Assembly (NCBI GenBank): GCA_001910725.1
Contig: MJGA01000007.1
Coordinates: 1,364,001 to 1,428,000 of the forward strand
Direction: 5' to 3'
Source: Phanerodontia chrysosporium
Taxonomy: Eukaryota; Basidiomycota; Agaricomycetes; Polyporales; Phanerochaetaceae
DNA: 64,000 nucleotides
Part shown: positions 1 to 12,825 of the stretch, piece after piece
Layout of the letters: each line of letters begins with the position of its first letter
Position numbering within the stretch: position 1 is the first letter of the stretch
The notes under the pieces: generated by a model
The model's database searches: none
The model's input: only the letters and a program-made list of their open reading frames with translations
Told to the model about the DNA's origin: nothing
Made by a program: the position numbers and the translations under genes

Positions 1-17
1 CCTGTCATGATAGCCTT

Positions 18-1459
18 ATGAAGGATGCTCTGAATGTAAACAAAATGAATGTTAACCCAGCTACACAATTCCCCAAGAAGCTTCTTGCTGAATACTCTGA
101 TCAGCAATACGAAGGGAAGCCAAAAGGCATGAAGTGCATTTTTGAAGATCGGGGTCTGTACCACAATGGGATGATTAGTGATTGCACTATCTGCACTGGC
201 AGACACTCTTACAATGCATACATCACTGACTTCTTGGAGAAACACCAGAAGTGAATTGATGGCAAGAAGGCAGATAACAGTGAAGACGAGGATGATTGTT
301 GCAGAGCCAGGACTGAATGCTACACGAAGGAGAGTGAATGGGGATGACAACGACAAGGTGCAGTGAAGCGAATCACGCAATGACACATAACTTATGCAGT
401 TGTCTGTATTAACCAAGATATCATTAGTGAAGTATTCTGCTATACAAGTGAAGGCTTACCTATTTGTATTGACCAAAAGGTCGAGATGACGGACAGAAGC
501 AAGAAATACTATCTTATATACTACAGAGTCTTTAGGACAAGTTGTATGATTACCTAAGCTGATGGGCAGTGCTCAGCATAATCAGCAAGACTGCGCTGCG
601 AGACTGTTCCAGAGCTATGTCACAAGGCTATGTCAGCTGACTGTGCAATGTGACTGTGTTGGGTCGAGGCTGTGTTATCAGGCTGATCAACTCAGAGTGT
701 CTCAGCGAGGAGAGTCATCAGGAATGACAGTGCCTCCTCGACCATCCAGGGAACCAGTTACAGAACAAGCCAGTGATTCAGGCAGTGTCAGAGCGTGCAA
801 AAGGATGCACTGCCATCTAGGGATACTATGCCATCAGAGCACTGATGCTGAGTGACCAGACACTGGTCGTGGGTGGCTAGGACTTCAGACGACGCGAGGG
901 CTGCTCACTCACTGAATGAATCGAGGAAAATAGCTGAAAATAAGGTGAAAACTGGAGCAACACTGTCAGATCTGTGACAACAATCACCCAAGGAACCGCT
1001 GCATGAGGTACCTACTGGGCAGCCAGAAAGACTTTTGAAATGAGAAGGCACTGCTGCAACATGTGTGTATCAACTGACTACTCTCAGGTGGATTGAGAAC
1101 TGACATATAACTACACCACAGATTATCAAAGAGGCAGGACATGTCTGCCACTTTTTGCTCAAGTTCCTCTTCAAACTCAATGCTATTGAGTCGTACTGGA
1201 GTTGGATGAAGCACTACTTCTGTGAGTGCGTGAATAGTAATTTTGTGTTTGTGCAAAAGCTTATTATGGAGGCTCTGACAACATATTCACTTATAACAAT
1301 TCGGCAGTTCTTCAGACGGGCCCACTGTCATATCACAATCTACAAGCTTGGTGCCACCAGTGTAGCTGCAAAATATACCATGCACAAATTCAAATCACAT
1401 CAGTGTGTTCAGGAGAATGATCTTGAGGAAGCTGAGGCTGAACGCCTGTGTTTGAATTA
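18..1459 (+). pseudogene. Broken DDE-type transposase-like gene (basidiomycete repeat family), interrupted
   Basis: Two separated pieces read like one basidiomycete transposase-like protein family. Piece one (18 to about 310) contains PKGMKCIFEDRGLYHNG, then a cysteine pair (CTIC) and a DDCC motif. Piece two (about 1000 to 1459) resumes with CMRYLLGSQKDF, then a GHVC segment, the LNAIESYWSW core typical of the last catalytic block, ITIRQFFRRAHCHI, and a C-terminal KFKSH. About 700 bp of unrelated sequence sits between the DDCC and CMRYLL blocks. The second piece has in-frame stops right after QKDF and again before the GHVC block. I conclude it is a dead copy split by a secondary insertion or deletion. 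The assignment is from remembered family patterns, not a search. Confidence 0.6.
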
Positions 1460-2340
1460 GATAGACTTACTGTACTTGTTGTCAAGTAACAAAATTAATA
1501 GATGTGTTCATGCAGGTATAGGACAAGTGAACGACGAGGATGACAGGAATGGCGTCCTCGAGGTTGTATTTAAACTCTAGCTACATTCATGTCTGGGAAG
1601 GCTACAGAAAATCACATAAAACACCTAGGATATTTGCTTGCTGTTTGGTACAGTGAGCTCACGTAAGAGTGGCACGGTAGAAGATGTTTACCGAGCAGGA
1701 GATGCAGAGCGACTCGCATGCACGACGCAGAGTCCTTTAGGTCCACAGTGTCAGGGGTCTGACAGGCACACGTCTGCTCACCTGCACATGTCGTATGTCG
1801 GCCTCACGCCCGCTCATCAACAGCCTGGCCAAATTAGCAAAGGAGCTGATCAAGAGGGCACCTTAGGTGTCAATGACTGGGGGACAATTTGGCCATCTTG
1901 CTAGGGTGAGGATTATATTTTTCAAGAATTCTGTCTATCAAGATTTGAGCAAATTGAGCCTACTTTCATGTCAAAAATCACATTTTCAAGCTGATATCTA
2001 TTCACCCGATGTGACATGAAGTCCTGTCCCCCACCATAGGCATATCAAAACTTTATGCATTAATGTGTGCAAGTGATCTAAGTACCAGTGCAGGGTTCAA
2101 TCTGCTGACAATTTGCTAGCCAATTAATGTTAAGTGTTCTTACCTGTGTAATCTGCAGATGAGCCCCACTCATGAACAACTTCACAGTATGCTAGGTAAA
2201 CAATACATCATGTTACACTAAAAAGTGTAGGAGTTGGGCAAGTCCAACATTGATCAGATTGGAAATGTATGTGAAGACAACATCATACAGTATAGCATAT
2301 ATTGTATGAATAACAGAAAAATGAATAAAAGTGTACATGA
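1460..2340. other. AT-rich gene-free stretch
   Basis: Low-GC sequence following the transposase relic and reaching the stop codon of BFR2. No open frame with recognisable protein character, no tRNA-like fold and no terminal inverted repeat was visible. It is probably repeat-derived, like its left neighbour, and it also supplies the 3' untranslated region of BFR2. Confidence 0.5.
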
Positions 2341-4047
2341 CTATAGTGTGCTGCCCAAGAGTGATGAGAACAATTCATCCACTTGCTCATCATGCCATGC
2401 ACCCTTGGAGACAGTGATAGGAACCATGAAGTTTTGCAATTTTTCATGTACCTGATACCGAAGCTTGCGGCCTTTGCTAGCCTTCACATCAACGGTCTTC
2501 TTCCGTTTCGCCTTGTTTGCTTTCTGCCTGCGTATCCACTCAGGCTCAGCGTCCGCATCATTCAATCCCGACCCTCGAGCTTCGATGATGTCGCGTAGCA
2601 GCTGCTGGTAGAAGTCCATGTCATCGAAAACCTCAACGTCTTCGAGAGGGCACTCCACGTCTACACCCTCTGCAAAGCGGGAGGTGCGAGTGCGCAAGAG
2701 CAGTTTGTCGGCGTCCGCGCGCAGGGTGTCGGAGATAACGTCCACCACACCCGGGCGACCAGTCTTACCCGTGAATGCGTCCTTGAAAGATCCACGATTG
2801 ACGGGTAGAAGCACATTCGGTGCGACTGCTTGCACCTTCGCCGACCACTTCGCGAGAACTTGCACAAGATATGGGTGGTAGTCGGCCTCGAGTTCAGACG
2901 CGGCGGCGGAGAGTGATAACAGAGTAGCTGCACGTTCGGATTGGCTGGCGTGTGAAAGTTTGACACGTTTCCGCGGAACATGCGTTGGGGACGCGTCAGC
3001 TCTGAACAAGCTCTGAGGAAGTACGTAATTTAGCTGCCTTCGTGGCGTGGACGAGACCACACTTGCCTCGTGCAATGTGAAGAGATCTTGTGACAGCGCG
3101 ACAGCTTCGTCCAGCACATCGTTCGTTGCCGTATGCACGGATTCTCGCTCTCTCAGCATGCCAGGAGGCTCTACCTATTGGGATATATATGAGGACAACG
3201 TACTGAGGCGTCATAAGGGCAAAGCGCACAAAATTAAGGTGATGCATGGCAGTAGCGGCTTTTTGCAGACGGATCCTCGCATCTAAGAGCGTGTCCCACA
3301 CCGTCTATTGAATTCTGAGCTTGCTATACTGACGCGACGTATGGCTGCGACCACTCACGATCTGTCGAGCTACTGCTTTGCCTTTCTTCCGGTCTTGCTC
3401 GCGGGTGGCGAGTAACTTTGATGCTATATCAGATGATACACCTTGATCTTGCTGTGCGCTACCGTCGTGAACATGCCCTGCAGGAGAGAAATGTGACGAA
3501 AATTGGTGGGTGACAGCCGACGGTTCTTCGGATTGTGTGGCCCCCACGCCGTCGTTCATCTCCTCTTCGTCCGAATGGCTGTCACCCCCACTCTGCTCGT
3601 CACTCTCCACGCCCTCATCCTCGGTATCGGTCGACACCAAATCCTTTCGAGACACCCGCGCACCGGCGTACTTTGGGTCACTTAAGGAGTGGTTCACCTG
3701 ACGGAGGCTTGAAGGTCTATGCCGGCAAATCAGGTCGATCAATCGATAGAAGGGGAAGATTATATCGTAGTGCCTACCCGACGTCGATATAATGGTCTCT
3801 AGCCCCCACATTGGCCTCGTGTGATTCGTCTTCGGAGGCCGGACCCTGAGGGTGGAGGTCGTCTGGGTCGAGGTCTACAATCGATAGTCGTTGAGAGCTG
3901 GGAAAATAGCGGCAGATGTGTCACGCACCAGCGGGAGCGGCTTCGGCGAGCAGAGCGATTTGCTGGGCGAGTGGAATGCCTAGAGCGGGCAGGCTGGTGA
4001 GACGAGCCTGAGTGTCGAGGCAAGGAGAGATACTTGCGTGCTGCCAT
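2341..4047 (-). CDS. BFR2: BFR2/AATF (Traube family) nucleolar rRNA-processing protein
   Basis: Small-subunit processome factor acting in the nucleolus in early 18S rRNA maturation (family knowledge). I read six exons: 4047-4034, 3993-3929, 3874-3778, 3716-3359, 3304-3230 and 3174-2341, giving about 480 residues. The family order is intact: LAQQIALLAEAAPA at the N terminus, DPKYAGARVSRKDL, an acidic stretch, the hallmark WDTLLDARIRLQKA helix, and the C-terminal block KASKGRKLRYQVHEKLQNF followed by WHDEQVDELFSSLLG. The first exon is only 14 nt; this start is chosen because it alone gives an in-frame lead to the LAQQI helix, but it is the least certain part. Its 3' end abuts AT-rich repeat sequence. 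Confidence 0.9.
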
Positions 4048-4575
4048 GCGTGGCTGGCTGTGAGGTAGCGGAGAGAGCGGAGAGAGGTTGGCCAGCGGCT
4101 CGAATGTGGCACCCGGATTCGGCAATTTCGTTTCGGATGCGAAAATCTCGAGTCGGCGTAGATTTGCTAGACGCCCATGTGGTAGTCGCGGCGCTTGGTG
4201 TGTCGTTCGCGCTTTCCCTCTCCCCCTCCGAAGCTTTGAAGCTTCCCCCTCGCCCCCGCCTTTCAGCACACAGGTGGCCAAGCTGCCTTCAATAACGCAA
4301 CCCTGGACGACTGCCTCAGCATCAGATGTGTGGTGTCGACGAACAATGCCCAAGAAAGTGTATGCGCAGGGTATGTGTTGCCATCCTATACAACACCCGC
4401 TCGCACTTCTCCACTGTATACGTCTGTGTTCCGTGGCTGCCTGTATGACCGTTGCAAGCTGCGTCTACTCAATGCCTTGCTCAATCCTTGCTCATTGTCT
4501 TCTTCGTCTCGCGTCGAACTCCGCTAATGAATCGTCCCTGTACGGACAGATCTCAGCAAACAGCCAACTTCTCCA

Positions 4576-7445
4576 ATGTCGCCTCCTCACACCAATATCT
4601 CAAGCGCCGTTACCAGTCCGGCTATAAATGCGCCTCTGGTAGACGAAGACGAAGACGACATTTGCCCTGTCTGCGAGAGCGAATGCACATGTCACAATCT
4701 TGCCAGTCAGTCCAGCGAAAGCAGAGGTCTCGTTCCTATGCGCACCTCTACCTATACTTCCACCACCTTTTCTCCTCCAGAACTCCCCCATCCCCCCTCC
4801 CATCCTGCCAAGCAGCCGCTGAAGATCAAGTTGACTGTGCCCCCGAACCTCAAATTCCGCAAGAACTCCACGCTGAACAGCTCGTCCACTACGGTTCGCG
4901 GCAGCGCATCCCAGTCCTATCCTGGTCGCTCCACCGCGCATGCATCGGGCTCCACGTCCGTAACCATGCCCCAGGAGGTGGCACTGGGTCTTCTAGACCC
5001 ATCCGTCCCAAAGCGTCGCGGTCGCCCACCGAAGGCTGTGGTCGCCGCGCGCGAAGCCGCGAAAGCAGCCTTGGCTTCCGCACACGCATCATATCTGCCC
5101 CGATCCATAGCCCGCAAAGGCACACATGTGACAGTCTCCTCTATGAAGCGCTCCCAAGGCTACACCGGAAACAAACGCGGTGCATTCACAAGGCCTACGA
5201 AGAAAGCCATTGGGAAGCGACCTATGGCATCCGGCCACTCACCATCGTACTCCAGTGACGATGACAACCACTACCCTACATTCATGTCCGCCGCATCTAC
5301 GTCGTCCTTAACCAGCTCTTCTGAGTCCCAGAGCCTCGATTCCAGCGAATCTTCTTCCGAATCCGAGGAAGATGACCTTCAATTTTCGCAGAAGCATCCG
5401 AAAAAGGACATGTCTGGCTTTGATCAGCCACAAAAGCGTCGCGACCATGGTTCCGGTAACCGGTGGGAGATCAAGCCTCGGAAACAGAGCGTAGATCCGG
5501 AGTGCGGGATGGATGCAGACAGCGAAGATACTTCTGAAGACGAAGACAACGCAGATGATGAAGACGAGAGCGACGAAGAGGATGACGACGAGGATGACGA
5601 TGAAAATGCCGCAGAAGCTGACGTTGAGGAAACGGGACTAGCTGATGGTGACGAAGATATTGAGGTCGGTGAAACGGACGGCAAACTTGGCGTCAGTTAT
5701 GGCGGTGATGGATGGAGCGATGATGAAGAGTCGTCGTTCGACGCCGACCTATTCTTCGCTAACCTGGATGACGATTCCGACTCTCCTAGTTCTCCAGCAG
5801 CACTACGGCTTGACACTTTCGATTCTGACATGGACGAAGACCTCTCCGACGCGTTCTCAAGAGATGAGGAAGACGCGCTGCTGCTCATGGACATGGACCC
5901 GTCGGTGCAAGTGCGCCGGTCCTCAGGCGAATTCGAAGTTGGGGTTGAACTCGACGCTCTTGCACTGGGACTCGACGGACAGCTGCTCTTGCCCTCTGAC
6001 CTTGCTCGCTTCGCTGCATTTGAGGGTGGATTTGATAGTCACGATTCCGACATCAACATGACAATATCTCAGGGCGGCTCCAGCACGGTAGACGAAGGGG
6101 GCGACAGTGACGCTAGCAGCCTGTTCCTTGACGAGAGCGACGGCGAGACAACAGAGGACGAGCTCGTCGACTCCAATGGCTTGCCAAACTCTAAGGCTAT
6201 GATGCTATTCCGCTGGCCCGAGCCCATATCCGCTGTCGACCCTCAGTCAACAGTCAGCAGTTCTCATCATGCTGAGGATCCCCACGAACCTCAACAGCCC
6301 TCTCACACTCTCCGGCAAGCCTTGCGCTCCATGCGTAATACTGCGGCCGTTTGCTCTGGGAGCAGTCACTCTGCTGATGAATTTGACGATGGAAGACTCG
6401 TTGGCGAAGGCTCGAAGGCCTACGGGACCGAGGCCGGACACTCAACCGGAGCTCCTGTCATGGGTCAGTTTGTCCCACCAACGGCTGGTTCGCCTAGGAT
6501 TGCGATTATAGACGGGAAGTGCTCCTCTATTCCCAGTCCGTTCCCTAGATCCAGGAACATCCGTAGTCAAAGGCGCAAGCGTCGTATCGAAGGGAATGCC
6601 AGCGGATTTAGCTTTACAACGGTACGTTCCTCTCGTTGTGGATTACCCGCTCATAGCTCTGTAACTGACATCTATCTAAGGACTCGGAGGTCAGCGGGCG
6701 TAACTCTTCAGCCCTCTTCGTCGCTGTGCAGCCCCCGTCCTCAGACGAGCTTGGATCTCAATCGCATGCCCTGACCTCCGACGACCCATCATCAACTGAA
6801 GCCATCGACCTCGACGATGTCCTAGACGCCTCGTTCCTTGATTCGGATCCCTTGTTCGAACCCACCTCTCCTCAGCATGGCTGGCTATCCCCATCGACTC
6901 CTACATCTGCCGTCCCTACCGAGAACCTTACTCGTTGGGATCGTATCCCTGTTGGTACTTTCCGTCGTACCCGCGAGACATCCATGCTTGAAAGCACCCC
7001 GGGCTCGGATACTGGCATCGCAAATCTATATCCTGCTATCAGCGCTCTGCTCAACAGCGATATGCTCGGTACGCCGAGATCCAAGGGGGCGAAGCTGAAA
7101 GGCAAAGCAAGGAAGGCGCCAAAATCTGGTACTTCAAGCACGCTCGTCATCTCCCCCGTGCTTCTTCCTGTTCGCGACGGCGACCGCACCCCCACGAATG
7201 GTACCGTTTATAACCCGTTCCACCCTTCGGAACATTCACATCAGCAGAAATCGCGCAAAGAACTGCGCAAAGAAAAGGCGATCATGAAACGGAAGATGGT
7301 AGGCAAGTACGCGCCTCAACCGTCGATGCGTCATAACCCGCACGCACACCGCCACCATTATCCCAACATGAAAAGCCGTGGCTCGAGCTCCGTGCAGCGC
7401 ACTCAGTTCGCATCAAGCTCTCACGTACCTCATCTCAACATATAA
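4576..7445 (+). CDS. Large acidic nuclear protein with AT-hook (IFH1/CRF1-like candidate)
   Basis: Two exons, 4576-6621 and 6681-7445, joined in phase by a 59-nt intron, give about 936 residues. Visible parts: a cysteine cluster CPVCESECTC (about residues 30-39) that could bind a metal, an AT-hook KRRGRPPK near residue 147, serine/acidic tracts around 250-450, then SSFDADLFFANLDDD and LLMDMDPSVQVRRSSGEFEVGVE. Exon 2 carries IDLDDVLDASFLDSDPLFE and a basic tail (KELRKEKAIMKRKMVGKYAP). This architecture resembles the fungal IFH1/CRF1 co-activators that work with Fhl1 on ribosomal protein genes, but that link is my inference from composition and short motifs. A DNA-associated transcription role is likely; the exact family is not certain. 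Confidence 0.7.
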
Positions 7446-7864
7446 CTGTCTCTTCTTGCTAGCACGGCTCGCGTAATATCGCATTCCACTTGTAGTCGTC
7501 GTCGTTTTCCAGTGTATTCTCATTGCCTCGCTAGCTATCATCACATTTCGGTGCTCGCCCATATCATCACTGCTCTTCCTCTACTCAGGTCGATCTCGTA
7601 GCACTTCATCCATTCTCTACCTCCCTGTCTTCATACCGTAACAGACTTGCTCATGTTTCCGTGCGTCGAGCACGCCCAATGTAACATGACCATTGACGCC
7701 CGATTGGCGCGCTCCATGACGTTGGAACCGCAGCTTGAAGTTGTGCCGCGTCGTGCGTTGCCCTTACTCTACTATTCACGACCTTGTCGGACCTACACTT
7801 TCAAAACTTAAGGCATCCGCTGCGCGACACTCCTCCTGTACATCTACCGTTCAGCTAATCTGCA
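7446..7864 (+). other. Intergenic region, no gene seen
   Basis: Between two plus-strand genes. It must hold the 3' end of the AT-hook protein transcript and the promoter of the sorting nexin. Pyrimidine-rich segments are present but no TATA box, repeat or conserved open frame stands out. Confidence 0.5.
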
Positions 7865-10016
7865 ATGGAGCCATTCGAGGATGAGAACCCATTCGACGCC
7901 GGAGGCAACCACCTCACCTCAGACGCATCGTCTCCGGCTAATTTGGATCCATCTGAGCCGTCCTCTCCACCACCCGACGTCTACAATAGCAGCCTGTCTC
8001 CCCAGTTCGGCTCACCGTCCGTCTCCAAGCCCACATTCCCCTCTCCGGGTTCACATCGCCAACCGCAGCCATACAAGAACGACTACTGTTGTGCGCGCGA
8101 TCGCTGGCTCCACTCAGGAGAAGATGTAGAGATTCTCGTACGTTACCAGAAGCATATAGAACGATAGTCAAGACTGAAGCCCCGCAGATCACGGACGCTC
8201 AGAAGACTTCGCTGAACTCGACTTCGCCATACATTAGCTATCTAATCCAGTCTGGGGTACGTGGTGGTCCTGTGCGCTATATGTTTGGTATTGAAGCGTT
8301 CTATAGAATGCTGAGGCGTACCATCGGTACTCGGAGTTCGAGTCGCTGAGGCAGAGCCTTGTGAAGTTATACCCGACTTTAATTATCCCTCCCATCCCGT
8401 CGAAGAATACCATCGGTGACTATGCGGTCAAGCAAGCGAAAGCAAAAGAGGATGCAGCGATGATTGCGCGGCGGAAGCGTATGTTGCAGACATTCCTGAA
8501 CCGTGTTGCCCGTCATCCTATCCTTTCGAACGAGCATGTATTTCATCGCTTTTTGGATGGAGAAGTGTCCTGGGTGAGTCGTACGAGATCGCATTGCACT
8601 CCTCGCCGTCGTTGAAACACCACCAGAGTGAAGTCCTACATTCGCCGCCAATATCCCTCCTTCCAAAGAACATCCTCAAGGCGCCCTCTCATAATCCTAC
8701 CGATTCTTCCACCGCAATTGCCTATGCTGCCTTACCCAACCCGTCAGCGTCGCATCCCCTTCGACGGCCGGACCAGCGTTTTCTTGACTCGGAAGTCTTC
8801 ACGAACAAGTTCGCTGCGCACTTGAGCGGTCCCATGGAGAAGGTCACACGTAGGTGTATGAAGCGGTGGTCAGGTGTGTTTTTTGTCGCGCGTACCGTCG
8901 CAAAACCCCTGAAGATCCGCAGACTTCGCACAGGATCATGCAGAATTGGGCGCTGCACTCAATGGGTTCAGTTTGAATGAGACGGGTCAGCTATCGACAG
9001 CCATAGAACGAACTGGACAGGCAGTGGATGCCACATATATGTCCACTAATCACCTTGTAAGTTTCAACGGAACGTGTTGCATGCTGTGATCTATTTACGC
9101 GGTATCAGCTGCAGGACCTGGAGCAGAATTGGGCAGAGCCTTTAAACGAATACAGCCAGTTCGCCTCCATCATCAAGAAATTGCTCGCGTATCGTCATCA
9201 GAAACACGCACAGTATGAATTGACGCAAGAGACTCTCGAGTCAAAGCGTGAACAGTTGGATGAGTTGGAAAAGAGCGAAAGAGAAGCCAGGCGGTTAGAG
9301 GAGGCACTGGGTCGCGGTCGTGGCGAGGGTCTCGGCGCGTCTCGCGTGTTATCGCCCGACACAGAGCCTCCAGAGCGGTCTTCCACTGACGCTGCCAATG
9401 AGGCTGCTTCTGAACCTCAAACTCTCGCCGAAGAGCAGTCAACTTACTTACCGCCACATCCCGGCCCCAATCCCGTCCGCAAACGCGCTCCTGGCATGGG
9501 CTTCCTGAGCGCATTGAGCTACACTCTGCATGGAATGATGGACGTTGACCCCGAGACCGCCCGCCGCAACTCGATTAGCAAGACCCGGGAAACCATCTCT
9601 CAGGCAGGTCATCCCCAATCGCCGCTGCGTCTCTTCCTAACATAGATCTCTTCATTATAGCTCGAGGACGCTCAGCACTTGACGGCGCAGGACCTCAAAT
9701 ACTCCAGCTCTACAATCCAAGCGGACTTAGATCGATTCCAGCGGCAGAAAGTTGCTGATCTGCGAGAGATGTGTATCAGCATGGCAAGGGCACATCGGGA
9801 CTGGTGCAAAAATGTATGTGTATTTCTTGGCCTTGGTCTTCCACGTTTTTATATAGCGTCCACCAGAACCTAGAAGCGTGGGAGGAAGCGAAGAAGGAGA
9901 TTGTACAAATCCCAGACCACCCGAATCGTTTGCCCGAGACCCATGGTGCTAATGGTGGTGGCGCGGTCGCCAACGGCAAGCGCGACGCCACACCGACGAT
10001 CAACGGACGATCATGA
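7865..10016 (+). CDS. SNX41: PX-BAR sorting nexin, SNX41/ATG20 type
   Basis: Membrane-binding protein of endosome-to-Golgi recycling and selective autophagy (family role). About eight exons. The N terminus has MEPFEDENPFD and a Pro/Ser-rich linker. The PX domain follows: DYCCARDRWLHSGEDVEI, then AYHRYSEFESLRQSLVKLYP, where RYSEF contains the phosphoinositide-binding Arg, then IPPIPSKNTIGDY and RKRMLQTFLNRVARHPIL. The BAR-like helical region starts near DSEVFTNKFAAHLSG and includes NEYSQFASIIKKLLAYRHQK and a charged coiled coil. One intron (9604-9660) starts with GC after CAG and is needed to keep frame. The last exon is best joined at 9869 (NLEAWEEAKKEIVQIP). ATG 7865 is the first in-frame start before a conserved acidic N terminus. 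Confidence 0.88.
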
Positions 10017-10251
10017 AAGTCTTATACCAGGCCCTGTTTACCGATATCATATCTCATTGTAAATCATCGGACTTACTGGAGTGGTGGATCGTATATACAG
10101 CTTTATCGGTCGTCACAGAGAATTTTGTTCGCGCTGTTTATATGGGAGCTGCAATTACGTAAGTTTGATGACGATGATGATGATGGGGTAAGCTGCCGTG
10201 AGCATCATCGCGTTTGCATCTTGCGTACCGCGATCACCCTGCGAAACCGTT

Positions 10252-11338
10252 ATGAGCGATACAGGACAGGGAGACAGAGGACAGGCAGAGATGCAGACCG
10301 ATACAACTGCTGAACAGTCTTCGCAACCTGACCAACAAATTGTTCTCATTCTCGTGGGTCTTATAGGGTCAGTCCAAGCGTCGGCTCCGCTCGTATGTGG
10401 CGTCCGAAATACTCACTCGTTCTGGCGTTGGCCCAACACTAGATCCGGCAAAGTAAGCTGGTATTTCGGACGCTCATCTCGGTGGCATCCTGATATGCCC
10501 TTAGTCAACGTTTGCAGAAGCGTTGCAGACCTACTTTCCGCGCTTTCGCAGGTGCAACCAGGATGAGCTAGGTGATCGGCGTGCCGTGGAAGCTCTTGTA
10601 CGCTCGTCTCTCCGCGAGGGACTCTCCGTCTGTGTGGACCGGACAAATATTGATGCGCAGTACGACATTCGTTGCTTCGCTGAAGACTGATACGATGAAC
10701 ATACATAGGCAACGATCGACATGGGTACAAATTGCTCGAGAGACCCCACACACCTTGGTGTGGGTTCTAGAGTTCAATATACCCCACGAAGTCAGTCTTT
10801 CAACTTCATCCACGGTCACATTCTCACTGGATGTGAAACCTTCAACAGATTTGCATGCAGAGGGTTATAGCGAGTAAAGACACCCTCCTCTGAGTACTAT
10901 ACCGTCGCTGATCTTCGTGTGCATGTAGGATCGTCTCATCCGACAATAACGTCGCCCGAGCTGGGCATCTCTGTCTTACAACGCTTCAAATCACAGTATC
11001 AGCCTCCGCAGGCATGGGAAGGGTTCGACAAGATGCTCTCGCTCTCGACGAATGACCAACCCCCGCATGGCTACACAGAAGCAGAGATGTCTGCCATCCT
11101 GAGACGTCTTTACGAAGCACCCTGCATCGCACGGTCAGAATGGAGATTAGAATCAACTCGGGGAAGGGGAAGGGGTCATCATGGGGGCCATGGCGTCCAA
11201 CGTGGCCGCTGGCAAGCTCAGTATGCATCAGGAGGCTCCTCGCAAGGGAGAGCCTACTACCAGACAGACGAGTCAAGACTCTCGTCTCAACAGCAGTCCT
11301 GGCGAGATGGGGAAGGAAGGAGCACGCAGCGCGGGTAG
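10252..11338 (+). CDS. P-loop kinase-like protein (PNK-kinase/AAA_33 type)
   Basis: About 263 residues after splicing. The Walker A loop GLIGSGKS is assembled across two introns (exon ends at 10371 and 10450). It is followed by FAEALQTYFPRFRRCNQDELGDRR and EGLSVCVDRTNIDAQ, the pattern of polynucleotide-kinase-like P-loop domains, where the Asp of VDRTN is the second conserved acidic site. Next come VWVLEFNIPHE, ICMQRVIARSSHPTI and a low-complexity Arg/Gly/Gln tail (RGRGRGHHGGHG) that may bind nucleic acid. No phosphatase domain is present, so it is not a full PNKP. The start is the ATG directly upstream of the P-loop exon. Substrate unknown; a nucleic-acid end-processing role is inference. 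Confidence 0.7.
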
Positions 11339-11719
11339 ATACACACAACAAAGACCCCTAATAGACACCCAAATGATTTGTGACTGACGCCACGCGCCGG
11401 CTTCGATGTGTAGTTCACATACGACGGGAGTGCACAGGCTCAAACATTAGTTGGCTAAGTCAATTACCATTGACAGCGAGCTTTACAGGGCCGATGTTGG
11501 GAACATTATTGGGTCATGGTTCACACAGGGTGTGGCTGAGATGGTCATCGCAATGCTCGCTGGAGCCTGTAAAGGTGTCCGCAGGCGCATCACATCTGTC
11601 AGGGATGAGACAATAAGTCTGTGGGTGTAGCAAGCACTGCCGGACAGTGGCATGGGTACCGGCATGTGTTGGTCTTTCAGGCCCGAGCAGTTGCGTCGTG
11701 GTGGTCTGGGGTCTTCATA
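11339..11719. other. Convergent intergenic region
   Basis: Lies between the 3' ends of the plus-strand P-loop gene and the minus-strand TPR gene. No coding pattern or repeat was noticed. Confidence 0.5.
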
Positions 11720-12825
11720 TCATGAGTCCGACTCCTTGCCTGAGTTTTCCGCAGCGTTCAGTCTCTGCCCTAGGATCTTGGCACTGACCTACGCATCACG
11801 GTGAGCAAGCGCACAGTACAGTCCGAGGTGCATGGTCTCACGTTCCGCATATGCATTGCAGCACGCTCCACGCCATACTCTTTGCTGCGCTTGTATTGTG
11901 CGAGGGCCTCCTCTAATTGGCCGCCTGTTGGCGAGTGAGCACAAAGACAATAAAGACTGAAGTGAGGACGCACAAGCCTCCAATACAGCCGCCAAATTGA
12001 ATGCAATCTCCGCATCTTCGGGGGCCAACGAGGAAGCAATGCTGTGGAGAGTAAGCGGATTGACCGTTCCGCGATCACTCTTCTCCGACTTACCGCAAAT
12101 GTTGCAGCGCCAGGTCAGGCCGACTGACTGGTGAGATTATGTACGCGCTAGCAAGGTCTACAGATGTGTCAATCCAGTTGGCAGCGCGCTCAGGGCAGAT
12201 TGAACGAACTGGTATGCGCATCTGGACTGTTCGGCTGCAGAGCGATGGAGTCTTTCCAAGCAGCTATAGCTTCATCAAATTCCTCTGAAGTGTTTGGCGT
12301 GAGCGCGACATATAGCAGCTGGATAACGACTACACGTACTCAGATGATAATGCGTCACGCCGAGATTGAAGAGTGCGCTTGCAGTACGCTTGATTTCCAC
12401 ACTGCGTTTGTACAGGTCCTTGCCCGACGTTACATCAGTCGATGCCACTGCGGAGGGTGCATATATCGTGATACCTTGGCTGCATGGACATCGCCCTCTT
12501 CAAGTTTCTGCGTACCCTGCTCTAGACACTGCAAAGCCTCCACCTCTGCAGGATCGGAGGCGGTAGAATGGGGGGTCGTTGATGTGGCCCAGCCTAGAAT
12601 CACAGAACAATTGAGACTGTGAGATGGATCTTGGAGACCACGGGGCGTCCTGCAACTAGCTGAGAACTTACGCTTGTGGGCGAATGACGGCGCGCACGGC
12701 CTGGAGGAACTCTGGAGACCAGCCGGAGCCTTCAAGACGCGTTGTAGGGTGTGTAATTGTCTGGGCCGCGCGGCCGAGGCCGCGCCCAACCTCGCGGTGA
12801 TGTTTCGCAGCAGGTTCGCAGTCAT
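11720..12825 (-). CDS. TPR-repeat protein, possible mitochondrial presequence
   Basis: About seven exons. The N terminus MTANLLRNITARLGAASAARPR is Arg-rich with no acidic residue, like a mitochondrial targeting peptide (inference). Tetratricopeptide repeats follow: EALQCLEQGTQKLEEGDVHAAK, LYKRSVEIKRTASALFNLGV, EFDEAIAAWKDSIALQPNSP, LAPEDAEIAFNLAAVLEA and GQLEEALAQYKRSKEYG. The last exon reads VSAKILGQRL and ends KESDS. An upstream in-frame ATG exists at 12867; I prefer 12825 because the presequence-like run starts there. TPR proteins are scaffolds, so partners cannot be named from the sequence. Confidence 0.75.

Noticed and set aside
3799..4353. A 184-codon minus-strand frame over the 5' part of BFR2
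   Set aside because: It is an overlapping frame through BFR2 exons and introns; the BFR2 reading has family motifs and this one has none beyond the shared start region.
5424..5684. Serine-only minus-strand frame
   Set aside because: It is the antisense of an Asp/Glu repeat in the AT-hook protein, a simple-sequence artefact.
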